The notes: generated by a model not told the origin, from the sequence alone. Counted from the stretch's first letter, positions 1 through 8,290 are shown. The stretch is 64,000 nt of DNA from Aequorivita sp. (GCA_024637015.1 JAGXGE010000011.1:62001-126000), one strand, 5' to 3'. Numbers and translations: made by a program.

Positions 1-1003
1 TGTTTAACAAAAAAGTTTCTTTTTCGGTGGAAACGATATCTTTTGAAATATCCACGGATTGCTTTTTCTCTTTTGTTTTTCCCCAATCGAAAATATTCCA
101 GTTCAGTTTCAAACCAAACATGTAGAAATCCTGAAACGAATTGTCCAGCATATTCAATCCAGGATTACCGTAACCTACCTGCGCAAAGCCCATTATTTTT
201 GGATAATTGCCTTTTGAAATCACTTCTTTTGAAGTTTCAAGTTGAGTTTGTTGCAATTCAAAAAACTTCAGTTCAGGACGTTGCGAAACGGTTTCAGAGG
301 AAACCAAAATTTCGGGGTTAAGCAAGGTTGTTTTGCTATCTATATTGAGTGAAAGCAATAACGATAGATTGTCAAGTGCTTTTTTTCGGTCAAAATTAGT
401 TTGTGAAAGCTGTTGTTCCAGTTTTAGTATTTCTGCTTTAAGCACCTGTTCGGAAGCGGGGAGGACTGCTCCATATTTTACTCCGGATTTTACTTCTTTT
501 AAGCGTGCACCGAGCTCTTCCAGTTTTGAAAGGAGCAATTTTTGCTGTTCCTGAAAAAGCAAAATGCTAAAGTAGTTTTGGTTGATGCGGCTTTTTAAAG
601 TGTAAAGAGATACCTCGATTTGTTGTTGCTGTGTTTCAAGTTCGGCGGTTTTCATTTTTTTGTTTGCCGCAATGTTTCCGCCATTATAAATTAATTGGTT
701 TGCGTCCAGCGTAGCGCGATATTGGTCTTTGTTGGGTAGTTCAATGTTTGAATTTGGAATTTGTAAAGGAAATTCAATAACGTCTGATTGATAGGTAGCT
801 TGGGCATTCAAATCCAATTTAGGAAGCCTTTCTTTTTCCAAAATCTTAATTTCAGAGTTTATTTTTTCTTCAAATAATCCAGTTTGCCGTGCCAAGGGAT
901 AGTTTTTTTCAGCCCTGGCGTAACATTCTTCCAAAGTCAAGACTTGCTGTGCAGAGACGAATAGTGGGGCAAGGCCAAAGAGTATGAACAATAGTCTTTT
1001 CAT
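1..1003 (-). CDS. TolC-family outer membrane efflux protein (partial, C-terminus outside window)
   Basis: Reading the minus strand from the ATG at 1003 gives an uninterrupted frame of 334 codons to the window edge. It opens with a signal peptide (MKRLLFILFGLAPLFVSAQ) and continues with the long amphipathic helices of outer-membrane factors (for example ALEL/QQQQIEV-type coiled coil and a conserved NIFDWGKTKEKKQ stretch late in the fragment). TolC homologues form the trimeric outer-membrane channel of tripartite efflux pumps. The start lies 3 bp after the stop of the TetR gene, so the two are one operon, and the periplasmic adaptor and inner-membrane pump probably follow beyond the left edge. 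Family assignment is firm; substrate is unknown. Confidence 0.85.
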   Translation of the reverse strand, partial: MKRLLFILFGLAPLFVSAQQVLTLEECYARAEKNYPLARQTGLFEEKINSEIKILEKERLPKLDLNAQATYQSDVIEFPLQIPNSNIELPNKDQYRATLDANQLIYNGGNIAANKKMKTAELETQQQQIEVSLYTLKSRINQNYFSILLFQEQQKLLLSKLEELGARLKEVKSGVKYGAVLPASEQVLKAEILKLEQQLSQTNFDRKKALDNLSLLLSLNIDSKTTLLNPEILVSSETVSQRPELKFFELQQTQLETSKEVISKGNYPKIMGFAQVGYGNPGLNMLDNSFQDFYMFGLKLNWNIFDWGKTKEKKQSVDISKDIVSTEKETFLLN

Positions 1004-1006
1004 TTT

Positions 1007-1621
1007 TTACTTTTTTATGGAATTGATTATAAACTCTGAAAGAGCATTTTTACGTTTCTCCATTAATTGCTTAAAACCCTTGTCGTCAATTTTTAATAGT
1101 CCTTTTATTAAAGGGGTAGCTACGAAGGGGAAAATATTTAGCGAAATTATATTTATAAAAAGTTGTTCGCCGTCAATAGGTTTTAGGATGCCCTGTTCAA
1201 CTTCCGACTTCACTTGGTTATTAAATTTTTCAAGTGTTGGAAAAGCAGTATTCTGTTGTATTTTTTCAAAAAACTTTGGGTTACGGTTCAATTCCTGAAT
1301 GATGAAATTGGGCAGATAGGGGTGTTTCGATATAAAAGAAATATAATTATGTGTGAAGTTTTTTACCTTTTCCTCGATTGAAGAATCATCATTTAAAATT
1401 TTGTTAAGTTGAGGTGCCAAAAGCGAAAAAGCATTGCTAAATACCGCCTCAAAAAGTAATTGCTTGCTGCGATAGTAATAATGTAACATCGCCTTGTTTA
1501 TGCCTGCTTCATCAGCTATTTCCTGCATTCGCGCACCATCCATTCCTTTCTTTTGGAATACGTTTTTGGCTGCGCTCAATATTTGCCCTTCAGTATCTTG
1601 GTTTTTATTTTTCTTTGCCAT
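1007..1621 (-). CDS. TetR/AcrR family transcriptional regulator
   Basis: The 204-residue protein has a TetR-type N-terminal helix-turn-helix at about residues 10-55 (ILSAAKNVFQKKG, then MQEIADEAGINKAMLHYYY), followed by a variable helical ligand-binding domain. It is the first gene of an operon with the TolC homologue, the usual arrangement for a local repressor of an efflux pump that is relieved by a pump substrate. Its own promoter carries a palindrome directly after the -7 box (see 1638-1690), which fits autorepression. The effector cannot be inferred. Confidence 0.9.
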   Translation of the reverse strand: MAKKNKNQDTEGQILSAAKNVFQKKGMDGARMQEIADEAGINKAMLHYYYRSKQLLFEAVFSNAFSLLAPQLNKILNDDSSIEEKVKNFTHNYISFISKHPYLPNFIIQELNRNPKFFEKIQQNTAFPTLEKFNNQVKSEVEQGILKPIDGEQLFINIISLNIFPFVATPLIKGLLKIDDKGFKQLMEKRKNALSEFIINSIKK

Positions 1622-1637
1622 CTTTCAACTTTATGGT

Positions 1638-1690
1638 TTAACCATTTGGTTAACAAAGATAAATAATTTTTATGTGCATAAAAATTATTT
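1638..1690 (-). promoter_or_regulatory. tetR-tolC promoter with two adjacent palindromes
   Basis: Read on the minus strand, a -7 box TATCTTTG lies at 1661-1654. Immediately downstream is the perfect dyad TTAACCATTTGGTTAA (1653-1638), which would cover the transcription start: a good operator candidate for the TetR protein encoded 17 bp further on. Immediately upstream, 1661-1690 is a second, perfect 30-bp palindrome (14-bp arms AAATAATTTTTATG with a TG centre). The rest of 1622-1876 holds no gene. The operator role is inferred from position and symmetry. Confidence 0.6.
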
Positions 1691-1876
1691 AGGACAATAC
1701 TGAAAATTATCTGTAAATGATTGATAATTATCATTTTTGAAAACAGTAACTTACTTTAAGTTTATACCATCTTTTGTGATTACTTCAAAATTTTAAAAAG
1801 TAGAAATGTATATTTACATATGCATTCGAAAAAGAAAATTAATAAGGCTGAATAATTAATTATTAAAAGGAATACT

Positions 1877-2509
1877 ATGCAAAGGTTATTTGCCATGGCG
1901 GTTTTTGTAATGTTTCTATCCAGTTGCTCCACCAGTCGATTGGTAGATGAATACGTAAATGCCGAAACCCCAAATTTTCAAACAAATAAAATTTTGGTAG
2001 TTGGTTTGACCCCAGACGGGGGGGTGCAACGCCAGTTTGAATATAGCCTTGTGCAAGCTTTGGAAGCTGAAAATGTAAATGCCATAAAAAGTGTTGATTA
2101 CTTTAAAAGCACTATAGATGAAAATAAACAATCTGAAGAGAACCTGAGAAACATTGAAAACGAATTATTGGATGCTGGTTTTGATGCGGTTCTTTTTTCA
2201 AAAGTCACGGGGCAGGAAAGCAAGGTTACTATAGTACAATCTTACCGTAATCTTACAAAATCTTTTGAGTCTTTCAGTGATTACTATTACAAAAACAAAC
2301 CAGTTTATGGCACTGAGCTGACTGAGGATTATTCAGTTTACAACACAGAAACTTCGCTTTATTGTCTCTGCCCAGGGAATGAGCATGATTTAATATGGCG
2401 TGGAAAGATAGACATTGTTGACCCACCGGCAGCATCATCTACCATTCACGATTATATTAAAACGCTGGTACGTGCACTTAAAAAAAATAACCTTTTGATA
2501 GTAAAATAG
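1877..2509 (+). CDS. putative lipoprotein of unknown function
   Basis: The 210-residue product has a lipoprotein signal ending in the lipobox LSSC (Cys17), so it is probably anchored in the outer membrane or periplasmic face. The mature part, with an ILVVGLTPDGGVQRQFEYSLVQAL segment, resembles small Bacteroidota lipoproteins with an alternating beta/alpha fold that are annotated only as hypothetical. It is monocistronic, facing the convergent universal stress gene 14 bp away. I cannot assign a function. Confidence 0.7.
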   Translation: MQRLFAMAVFVMFLSSCSTSRLVDEYVNAETPNFQTNKILVVGLTPDGGVQRQFEYSLVQALEAENVNAIKSVDYFKSTIDENKQSEENLRNIENELLDAGFDAVLFSKVTGQESKVTIVQSYRNLTKSFESFSDYYYKNKPVYGTELTEDYSVYNTETSLYCLCPGNEHDLIWRGKIDIVDPPAASSTIHDYIKTLVRALKKNNLLIVK

Positions 2510-2523
2510 GTTTTGGTAATTAA

Positions 2524-3348
2524 TTAGTGAAATACCAAAATCGGGATTTTTGAATTGTAACTAATTTTTGAAGTATCTGATCCAAAAATGAAACGATCCA
2601 AAAATGTTTTACGCTCCACAATCATTGCGTGAAGTTGTATAGGGATGAGCTGCTCAAAGGCATTGATCGCTATTGGTGTAGGGATATTTTTTATGAAGAA
2701 ACGCTCAAAATCAATTGCATTAAAAACTTCTTCAGCGTTATTTCTTTGGAAAGCCAATTGAATATTTTCTTCTTTTATTTCAAGAATCTTCAGGGATGCG
2801 TTGTGTTTTTTCACTATTTCTGAAAGAACTTTAAACGTTTTATTCGATACCTCATATTGATAAATGAGTGATAGCAAAACAGATTCAATTTTTTCAAAAA
2901 TGTATCTTTGAGGAATAACCATAACGGGACAATCAACATTTCGTATAATTTTTAACGTATTGCTCCCAAAAACAACTTCAGCAGCACCTGTTGCGCCATT
3001 TGTACCCATAACTATTAATTCAATATTATTCTTTGTAACTGCTTGGTTTACAGAATCAACAATATTGTCAAAATCAATTTTTGGAACGAAGGTAAAATTT
3101 TCCTTTTCAGAAATTGACTCACAAAATCGAATCATTTTTTCAAGTTCCTTTTTATTGTCGTTCAAAATACCGTCATAAATAGAAGTGCCAGGAGCACCAT
3201 AAAGTACATCTGCAGTAATATAACCAGACGGTTTTTGGGAATTTAGAATATGGAATGTACACGTTTCACCTTCAAAAAACTTCATAGCGAACTTGATTGC
3301 GCTCTTTGAGTTTTCTGAAAAATCTGTTGGTAAAAGTATGTTTTTCAT
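2524..3348 (-). CDS. universal stress protein, tandem UspA domains
   Basis: The 274-residue protein carries two UspA-like domains, about residues 1-147 and 150-274. The first has the ATP-binding signature G-x2-G-x9-G-S (G125, G128, G138-S139) and begins with the usual LLPTDFSENS. The second lacks a clear glycine signature and is probably degenerate. Usp proteins are cytoplasmic ATP-binding stress proteins, and several are induced by oxygen limitation. The gene has its own copy of the dyad-plus-minus-7 promoter found throughout the respiratory region, 22 bp of spacing intact, which places it in the same predicted regulon. Precise role unknown. Confidence 0.88.
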   Translation of the reverse strand: MKNILLPTDFSENSKSAIKFAMKFFEGETCTFHILNSQKPSGYITADVLYGAPGTSIYDGILNDNKKELEKMIRFCESISEKENFTFVPKIDFDNIVDSVNQAVTKNNIELIVMGTNGATGAAEVVFGSNTLKIIRNVDCPVMVIPQRYIFEKIESVLLSLIYQYEVSNKTFKVLSEIVKKHNASLKILEIKEENIQLAFQRNNAEEVFNAIDFERFFIKNIPTPIAINAFEQLIPIQLHAMIVERKTFLDRFIFGSDTSKISYNSKIPILVFH

Positions 3349-3363
3349 AATATTAGATTTTCA

Positions 3364-3407
3364 CAAAAGTACTTTTTAAGTATTTTTTTTAAAATGATTT
3401 TCGTCAT
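3364..3407 (-). promoter_or_regulatory. Crp/Fnr-type operator and -7 box of the usp gene (site A)
   Basis: On the minus strand the dyad ATGACGAAAATCAT (3407-3394) is followed after 22 bp by the -7 box TACTTTTG (3371-3364). The usp ATG is 22 bp past the A of the box. Seen directly in the sequence; activator binding is inferred from eleven identical layouts in the window. Confidence 0.7.
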
Positions 3408-3497
3408 AAATCCGTTCACTAAAATCATTGATATTTACTATCGGAATTTTTTTAACTGCGATTTAAAATACAATTAAAAGATAAAAATGTCCTATAT

Positions 3498-3541
3498 ATG
3501 ACAAAAATCATATTCTATCTATCATTCTAGGGCTAATTTTG
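3498..3541 (+). promoter_or_regulatory. Crp/Fnr-type operator and -7 box upstream of the nosZ operon (site B)
   Basis: The dyad ATGACAAAAATCAT (3498-3511) is followed after 22 bp by TAATTTTG (3534-3541). It faces away from site A, so usp and the cytochrome-fasciclin-nosZ unit are divergently transcribed from paired copies of the same promoter type. The box overlaps a possible TTG start at 3539, which argues for the downstream ATG at 3566 as the real start of the cytochrome. Confidence 0.72.
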
Positions 3542-3565
3542 TCTTATAAATTAATTCAAACAACT

Positions 3566-4072
3566 ATGAATAAGATAATTAAATCAATAGCCGCAATTGC
3601 AATTTTAACCCTAATAAGCTGCGGCGGAAAAGAAGAGAAAAAGAAAGACACCATTCAAATTGGGCAAAAATCAACTACTACCGAAACTCCAAAGGAGGAG
3701 TCAGCAGCTGTTACTACGAAAGCTTCGGAAACAATCGATTTAACCAATAAAGGTATTGGCCCAATTAAAAGTTTAGAATTGCCAGCTATTGTTGACCAAG
3801 CAATGGCAGCGAAAGGAATGGAGATCTATAAAGCAAAATGTATGGCCTGCCATAAACCCGCCAAAAAGTTTATTGGTCCCGCTCCAACTGGAGTTTTGGA
3901 AAGACGGACCCCTGAATGGATTATGAATATGATTCTAAATCCTGAGGAAATGGTACAAAAAGATCCTCTTGCAAAAGCACTATTGATAGAGTTCAATGGA
4001 TCCCCGATGGCGAACCAAAATTTAACAGAGGAAGAAGCTAGACAAGTATTGGAATATTTTAGAACACTTTAA
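3566..4072 (+). CDS. lipoprotein c-type cytochrome (nos-associated)
   Basis: The 168-residue protein has a Sec signal with lipobox LISC (Cys19), a low-complexity linker to about residue 60, and one haem c motif CMACH at residues 92-96. A later SPMANQNL segment probably supplies the Met axial ligand. It is a membrane-tethered periplasmic cytochrome and, being first in the unit that contains nosZ, is a good candidate electron donor to the N2O reductase; such cytochromes accompany clade II nos clusters. The ATG at 3566 is preferred over the in-frame TTG at 3539 because the latter lies in the promoter -7 box. Confidence 0.88.
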   Translation: MNKIIKSIAAIAILTLISCGGKEEKKKDTIQIGQKSTTTETPKEESAAVTTKASETIDLTNKGIGPIKSLELPAIVDQAMAAKGMEIYKAKCMACHKPAKKFIGPAPTGVLERRTPEWIMNMILNPEEMVQKDPLAKALLIEFNGSPMANQNLTEEEARQVLEYFRTL

Positions 4073-4095
4073 TAGAACCTTAAATAATCAAGTCT

Positions 4096-4122
4096 CCTTG
4101 CAGGATTTCTTGTCCTGCAAGG
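4096..4122 (+). other. perfect 10-bp stem-loop between cytochrome c and fasciclin genes
   Basis: CCTTGCAGGA (4096-4105) and TCCTGCAAGG (4113-4122) form a perfect stem with a 7-nt loop. No T tract follows, so it is not a textbook intrinsic terminator. It may stabilise the 3' end of the cytochrome message, pause polymerase or mark processing. Confidence 0.55.
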
Positions 4123-4138
4123 GTTAAAACCAAAACCA

Positions 4139-4717
4139 ATGAAAACAATAACCAAACTGCTATTTGTTTCAGCTACATTACTCGTGTTTTCAGCCTGTAA
4201 AAATGAAACAAAAACCGACGTGGACGGATCTGCCATTGAAAGTTCCGCAACAACCAGTGCCTCAACAGAGAAACAAGGTCAGGCCTTTATTAAAGATGAC
4301 GTATCAAAACCTAATGTGCTTCAAATTGCAATTGGTTCTCCGGACCACACTACACTTGTTGCTGCAGTTCAAGCCGCAGGATTGGAAAATTCTCTGGTAA
4401 ATGCAGGCCCATTGATGGTTTTTGCCCCAACCAATGCAGCGTTTGATGCTTTGCCTGCAGGAACTGTGGAAGATTTATTAAAACCTGAAAATAAAGAGCA
4501 ACTGGCTTACATCTTGAAAAATCATGTTACACCGGGTAACTATTCAAAGGATTTTCTGAAAAAATTCAAAAAACTAGGTCAGGCAGGTGGTGAAAGCGTC
4601 CTCATTGAAGTGAAAGGCGAAGATGTTTATGTTGGAGGAGCCAAAATCCTTGCAAGTATTCCAGCCGGTAATGGAATTGTACACGTGGTGGATAAAGTGA
4701 TACTACCAGCAAACTAA
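4139..4717 (+). CDS. fasciclin-domain lipoprotein
   Basis: The 192-residue product has a lipoprotein signal (lipobox FSAC, Cys20), a Ser/Thr-rich linker and one FAS1 domain from about residue 58 to the end, with the hallmark motifs TTLVAAVQAAGL, FAPTNAAFDALP and the terminal NGIVHVVDKVILP. FAS1 domains usually mediate adhesion or protein-protein contact. Here it sits between a cytochrome lipoprotein and nosZ, 27 bp before nosZ, so a scaffolding role in a periplasmic N2O-reduction complex is a reasonable guess, not shown by sequence. Confidence 0.88.
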   Translation: MKTITKLLFVSATLLVFSACKNETKTDVDGSAIESSATTSASTEKQGQAFIKDDVSKPNVLQIAIGSPDHTTLVAAVQAAGLENSLVNAGPLMVFAPTNAAFDALPAGTVEDLLKPENKEQLAYILKNHVTPGNYSKDFLKKFKKLGQAGGESVLIEVKGEDVYVGGAKILASIPAGNGIVHVVDKVILPAN

Positions 4718-4744
4718 TCAATTAATTTTATAAATAATAGAACA

Positions 4745-6712
4745 ATGAAAAAAACAATTAATATTTTAGTTTCCCTGATTATGGTTACCGGTTTGGTGAG
4801 CTGTAACAATGGCGAAAACAAAAGAGAAAACAAGGGGCAGGGCGCCCTAGCCACCAATGCTGCTGAAAAAGTGTACGTTGCTCCAGGAGAGCACGATGAG
4901 TTTTATGCGTTTCTTTCCGGAGGTTTCAGTGGACAGCTCTCTGTTTACGGCTTGCCATCAGGACGTTTGTTTAAAGTAATTCCAGTTTTCTCTCAAGATG
5001 CTGAAAAAGCGTGGGGTTATAACGAAGAAACCAAACCTATGTTGGAAACTTCCTATGGCTTTGTGCCTTGGGGAGATGCGCATCATCCAGATATTTCACA
5101 AACAAATGGCGAACTTGATGGACGTTGGGTTTTCATAAATGAAAATAATACACCTCGTATTGCAAGGATAGATCTTACCACTTTTGAAACTGCTGAAATT
5201 ATTGAAGTCCCAAATAGTGCGGGTAATCACAGTTCCTCTTTCGTAACTGAAAATACAGAATATGTGGTTGCAGGAACTCGTTTCTCTGTGCCAATTCCCC
5301 AACGCGATATGCCTATTAATGAATATAAAGGAAACTTTAAAGGTTCGCTTTCCTTCATTAGTGTAGACCCTGAATCTGGCCGCATGGCTATCAAATTTCA
5401 ATTGATGATGCCTGGCTTTGACTATGATCTTTCTCACCCGGGCCGTGATAAATCCCACGGTTGGTTCTTCTTTACTACTTATAACACTGAAGAAGCAAAT
5501 TCATTATTGGAAGTAAATGCATCGCAAAATGATAAAGATTTCATTGCAGCAGTTAACTGGAAGAAAATCGAAGAATATGTGAACAATGGCGGTGGAACAA
5601 AAGTTCCTACCAAATATGCACACAACGTTTACAGCGATGAGACCCATACAGCCACCTCCACAATGATTAATGAAGTGCTTACCGTAAATCCATTGGATGT
5701 TCCGGGAGCTGTTTATTTCCTTCCAACCCCAAAATCTCCTCACGGTTGCGACGTGGATCCAACGGGTGAATACATTGTGGGTAACGGAAAACTTTCTGCC
5801 GATTTAACTGTGCACTCATTTACAAAAATGCTTGCCGCAATCGAAAACAAAAGATTTGATGGCGAAGCGTACGGTATTCCAATCTTGAAATTTGAAGATG
5901 TACTTGCCGGAACAGTAAAGCAAGCAGGCTTAGGCCCATTACACACTGAGTTTGATGATAAAGGCAATGGTTACACAACATTCTTTATTTCTTCTGAAGT
6001 TGTAAAATGGAAAGTCGGAACATGGGAAGTTTTAGATCGTCAACCTGTTTTTTACTCAGTGGGCCATGACATGATTCCTGGTGGAAATTCACGCAAGCCT
6101 TTCGGTAAATATCTTGTCGCATTAAACAAGATTACTAAAGACCGTTATTTGCCAACAGGGCCGGAAGTAACCCAATCTGCACAGTTATTTGACATTACTG
6201 GTGAGAAAATGGAACTGCTGTTGGATTTCCCAACTATTGGTGAACCACACTACGCAGCCGGTATTCCTGCAGATATTGTTGCCAAAAATTCAAGACAGAT
6301 ATTCAAACTTGCCGAAAACAAGCACCCTTATGCCACAATTGACGGTGCAGACGCTAGGGTAGAGCGCAAGGGCAACGAAGTTCATATTTATATGACAATG
6401 ATTCGCAGCCACTTTACTCCAGACAATATTGAAGGTATAAAAGTGGGCGACAAAGTATATTTCCACGTAACAAACCACGAGCAGGATTACGATGTACCGC
6501 ACGGTATCAGTATGATTGGCGCCAACACTTCCGAGTTGTTGATTATGCCCGGGCAAACCGAAACATTTGTTTGGTACCCAAAACAACCAGGTGTATGGCC
6601 ATTCTACTGTACAGACTTTTGCTCTGCATTGCACCAAGAAATGCAAGGTTATGTTCGTGTAAGTCCTGCAGGCTCCAGCACGGAACTTAAATGGTCATTG
6701 GGCGAAGATTAA
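4745..6712 (+). CDS. nosZ: nitrous oxide reductase, clade II (Sec-dependent lipoprotein)
   Basis: The 655-residue enzyme reduces N2O to N2 in the periplasm. It starts with a Sec lipoprotein signal (lipobox LVSC, Cys20) and has no twin-arginine motif, which marks the clade II (atypical) type. The N-terminal seven-bladed propeller holds CuZ histidines (for example in AHHPDISQTNGELDGRW, SPHGCDVDPTG and GPLHTEFD). The C-terminal cupredoxin domain carries CuA ligands: the His of DVPHGISM and C622-x3-C626-x3-H630-x2-M633 in FYCTDFCSALHQEM. Length is normal and all ligand motifs look intact. A strong terminator follows at 6769. Confidence 0.97.
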   Translation: MKKTINILVSLIMVTGLVSCNNGENKRENKGQGALATNAAEKVYVAPGEHDEFYAFLSGGFSGQLSVYGLPSGRLFKVIPVFSQDAEKAWGYNEETKPMLETSYGFVPWGDAHHPDISQTNGELDGRWVFINENNTPRIARIDLTTFETAEIIEVPNSAGNHSSSFVTENTEYVVAGTRFSVPIPQRDMPINEYKGNFKGSLSFISVDPESGRMAIKFQLMMPGFDYDLSHPGRDKSHGWFFFTTYNTEEANSLLEVNASQNDKDFIAAVNWKKIEEYVNNGGGTKVPTKYAHNVYSDETHTATSTMINEVLTVNPLDVPGAVYFLPTPKSPHGCDVDPTGEYIVGNGKLSADLTVHSFTKMLAAIENKRFDGEAYGIPILKFEDVLAGTVKQAGLGPLHTEFDDKGNGYTTFFISSEVVKWKVGTWEVLDRQPVFYSVGHDMIPGGNSRKPFGKYLVALNKITKDRYLPTGPEVTQSAQLFDITGEKMELLLDFPTIGEPHYAAGIPADIVAKNSRQIFKLAENKHPYATIDGADARVERKGNEVHIYMTMIRSHFTPDNIEGIKVGDKVYFHVTNHEQDYDVPHGISMIGANTSELLIMPGQTETFVWYPKQPGVWPFYCTDFCSALHQEMQGYVRVSPAGSSTELKWSLGED

Positions 6713-6768
6713 AAAGATGTTTTTAGTTGTGAAAATATTTGATTAGTGATAAACAATATTTTCTTTAG

Positions 6769-6802
6769 AAAGACGGGGGTTCGTTGATTTCCCCCGTCTT
6801 TT
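6769..6802 (+). terminator. intrinsic terminator after nosZ
   Basis: AAAGACGGGGG (6769-6779) pairs perfectly with CCCCCGTCTTT (6791-6801) around an 11-nt loop, with T residues at the 3' side. It should end most transcripts after nosZ, separating it from the nos accessory genes that start at 6917. Confidence 0.8.
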
Positions 6803-6916
6803 AAAAACCTCCGAAAATTTGTGGTTTTCATAAAAAAACAAGAATCAAAATACCCGCACAAACTCTTAAACCAAAATCCAACCAAACTGAAGTTTAAGAT
6901 TTAAAAATTACACAAA

Positions 6917-7534
6917 ATGAAAAAGGCAGGAATAATAATGATAATTGGCTCCTTGCTGTTGTTGGGACTTTTTAAATTCCCTTTGTGGAACATTATGCTT
7001 GGCGCACCCCAATACCCAGACCCTTTGGGAATGGATATTTATATTGAAGGAATTCAGGGTGTGGATGAATTTGACATTCAAAATATTGACGGGCTTAACC
7101 ATTACATAGGAATGAAAACCATTCCGAAAGCTGAAGATATGTGGGAATTCCAAGTGTTTCCACTGGTAATTGGCGGGATGGCTGCTATTGGTGTTATAAT
7201 TGGATTGCTTGGTTTCTTCGGAAAAGTGAGTTATAAATGGTTTCTAGGTTGGTTTTTGCTAATGTCTGTTTTGGGAATTATGGGAATGTATGATTTTAAC
7301 GCCTGGCTTATTGATTATGGAACTAATTTGGACCCCAAGGCAATTATGAAACTGCTTAATCCAGATGGTTCTCCAATGACCTACAAACCACCGCTCATGG
7401 GCTATCAAAAAATGCTTAATTTCGATGTTGATTCGTGGCCAGCAACTGGCGCTTATATGATGTTTGTGGGCATGATGCTCACCGTAGTCGCTTTCTTCGT
7501 AGGAAAGGGAGAGTATAAAAAAATTGAGAAATAA
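6917..7534 (+). CDS. four-helix membrane protein of clade II nos clusters
   Basis: The 205-residue protein has hydrophobic segments at about residues 5-22, 77-97, 104-124 and 178-196, with a periplasmic loop between the first two. I recognise it as the conserved hypothetical membrane protein commonly found between nosZ and nosL in Bacteroidota nos clusters. No enzyme motif or metal site is visible. It starts the second nos block, 26 bp before nosL, and probably serves NosZ maturation or electron supply. Confidence 0.8.
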   Translation: MKKAGIIMIIGSLLLLGLFKFPLWNIMLGAPQYPDPLGMDIYIEGIQGVDEFDIQNIDGLNHYIGMKTIPKAEDMWEFQVFPLVIGGMAAIGVIIGLLGFFGKVSYKWFLGWFLLMSVLGIMGMYDFNAWLIDYGTNLDPKAIMKLLNPDGSPMTYKPPLMGYQKMLNFDVDSWPATGAYMMFVGMMLTVVAFFVGKGEYKKIEK

Positions 7535-7560
7535 TCATCCTTAAAAACCGTAATGCCATA

Positions 7561-7995
7561 ATGAAACCTTTTATCTTTTTGAGTATTATTACTGCGTTGC
7601 TTGTTTCTTGCAACGTGAGCCCACAGCATATAGAATACGGTACCGATGCCTGCTATTACTGCAATATGACCATTGTGGATCGCCAACACGCGTCACAAGT
7701 TGTTACCTCAAAAGGAAAAGCATTTAAATATGACGCAATAGAATGTATGGTCCATTCCATACAGGACGATATGAAAGATATTGAAATCGCGCTGTATTTG
7801 ACTGCAGATTTCAATCAGCCGGGCCAATTAATGGATGCCACAATGGCTACCTATCTGGTTAGCGACCAAATTTCAAGCCCCATGGGCGCCAATCTTTCCG
7901 CTTTTGAAAATGAAAAGGCAGCGGAAAAAGTAAAGGAAAAATTCACAGGAAAACTTTTTTCTTGGGAAGAAATCCAGAACCACTTAAAGCAGTAA
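7561..7995 (+). CDS. nosL: NosL copper-binding lipoprotein
   Basis: The 144-residue lipoprotein (lipobox LVSC, Cys17) contains the NosL core DACYYCNMTIVDRQHASQVV, whose Cys, Cys and Met residues match the Cu(I) site of NosL proteins. NosL delivers copper for assembly of the NosZ CuZ centre in the periplasm. A conserved second half (FKYDAIECMVH, ATYLVSDQISSPMGANLSAF) supports the family. It lies between the clade II membrane protein and a small cupin (4 bp gap). Confidence 0.95.
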   Translation: MKPFIFLSIITALLVSCNVSPQHIEYGTDACYYCNMTIVDRQHASQVVTSKGKAFKYDAIECMVHSIQDDMKDIEIALYLTADFNQPGQLMDATMATYLVSDQISSPMGANLSAFENEKAAEKVKEKFTGKLFSWEEIQNHLKQ

Positions 7996-7999
7996 TGCA

Positions 8000-8290
8000 A
8001 TGTTAAAGATAAACAATAGCATCAATGCCCAAGGTTTCAAAAAGCTTCTGGTGTTAAAATTAAACAGCGGACCTGCTGAGACCCTTCTTATTACCCTTGA
8101 AAAAGATGCGATTCTTCCCGAACATAGTTCCCCACGAGATGCACATTTGATTGTTTTGGAAGGTGAAATACAATTCCATATAAATTCTGAAGAGTTTCGC
8201 TTAAAAAAACATCAAGATTTTAAATTTCCAAAGGATGCCCCGCATTGGGTGAAAGCTGGGGAAAATTCAAAGTTCTTGGTTATCCGCTAA
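8000..8290 (+). CDS. small cupin-domain protein
   Basis: The 96-residue protein is a single cupin barrel: EHSSPRDAHLIVLEGEIQFHI is motif 1-like and FPKDAPHWVKA motif 2-like, with histidines that could bind a metal. No signal peptide is present, so it is cytosolic. It begins 4 bp after nosL and precedes nosD, so it travels with the nos genes. Small cupins often act as metal or ligand sensors; its role here is unknown. Confidence 0.8.
   Translation: MLKINNSINAQGFKKLLVLKLNSGPAETLLITLEKDAILPEHSSPRDAHLIVLEGEIQFHINSEEFRLKKHQDFKFPKDAPHWVKAGENSKFLVIR

Noticed and set aside
1721-1734. TTGATAATTATCAT, a dyad of the same type as the eleven respiratory sites
   Set aside because: No -7 box lies at the required distance on either strand, and the nearest starts are 106 and 150 bp away. 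Probably chance in AT-rich DNA.
2511-2540. TTTTGGTA...TACCAAAA hairpin between the lipoprotein and usp genes
   Set aside because: Only an 8-bp AT-rich stem that overlaps the usp stop codon and lacks a T tract; too weak to call a terminator.
3539-3565. TTG start that would extend the cytochrome by nine residues
   Set aside because: It lies in the -7 box of the promoter and would put polar residues before the lipoprotein signal.
5096-5458. 120-codon minus-strand frame inside nosZ
   Set aside because: Antisense to a conserved catalytic gene and without recognisable features.
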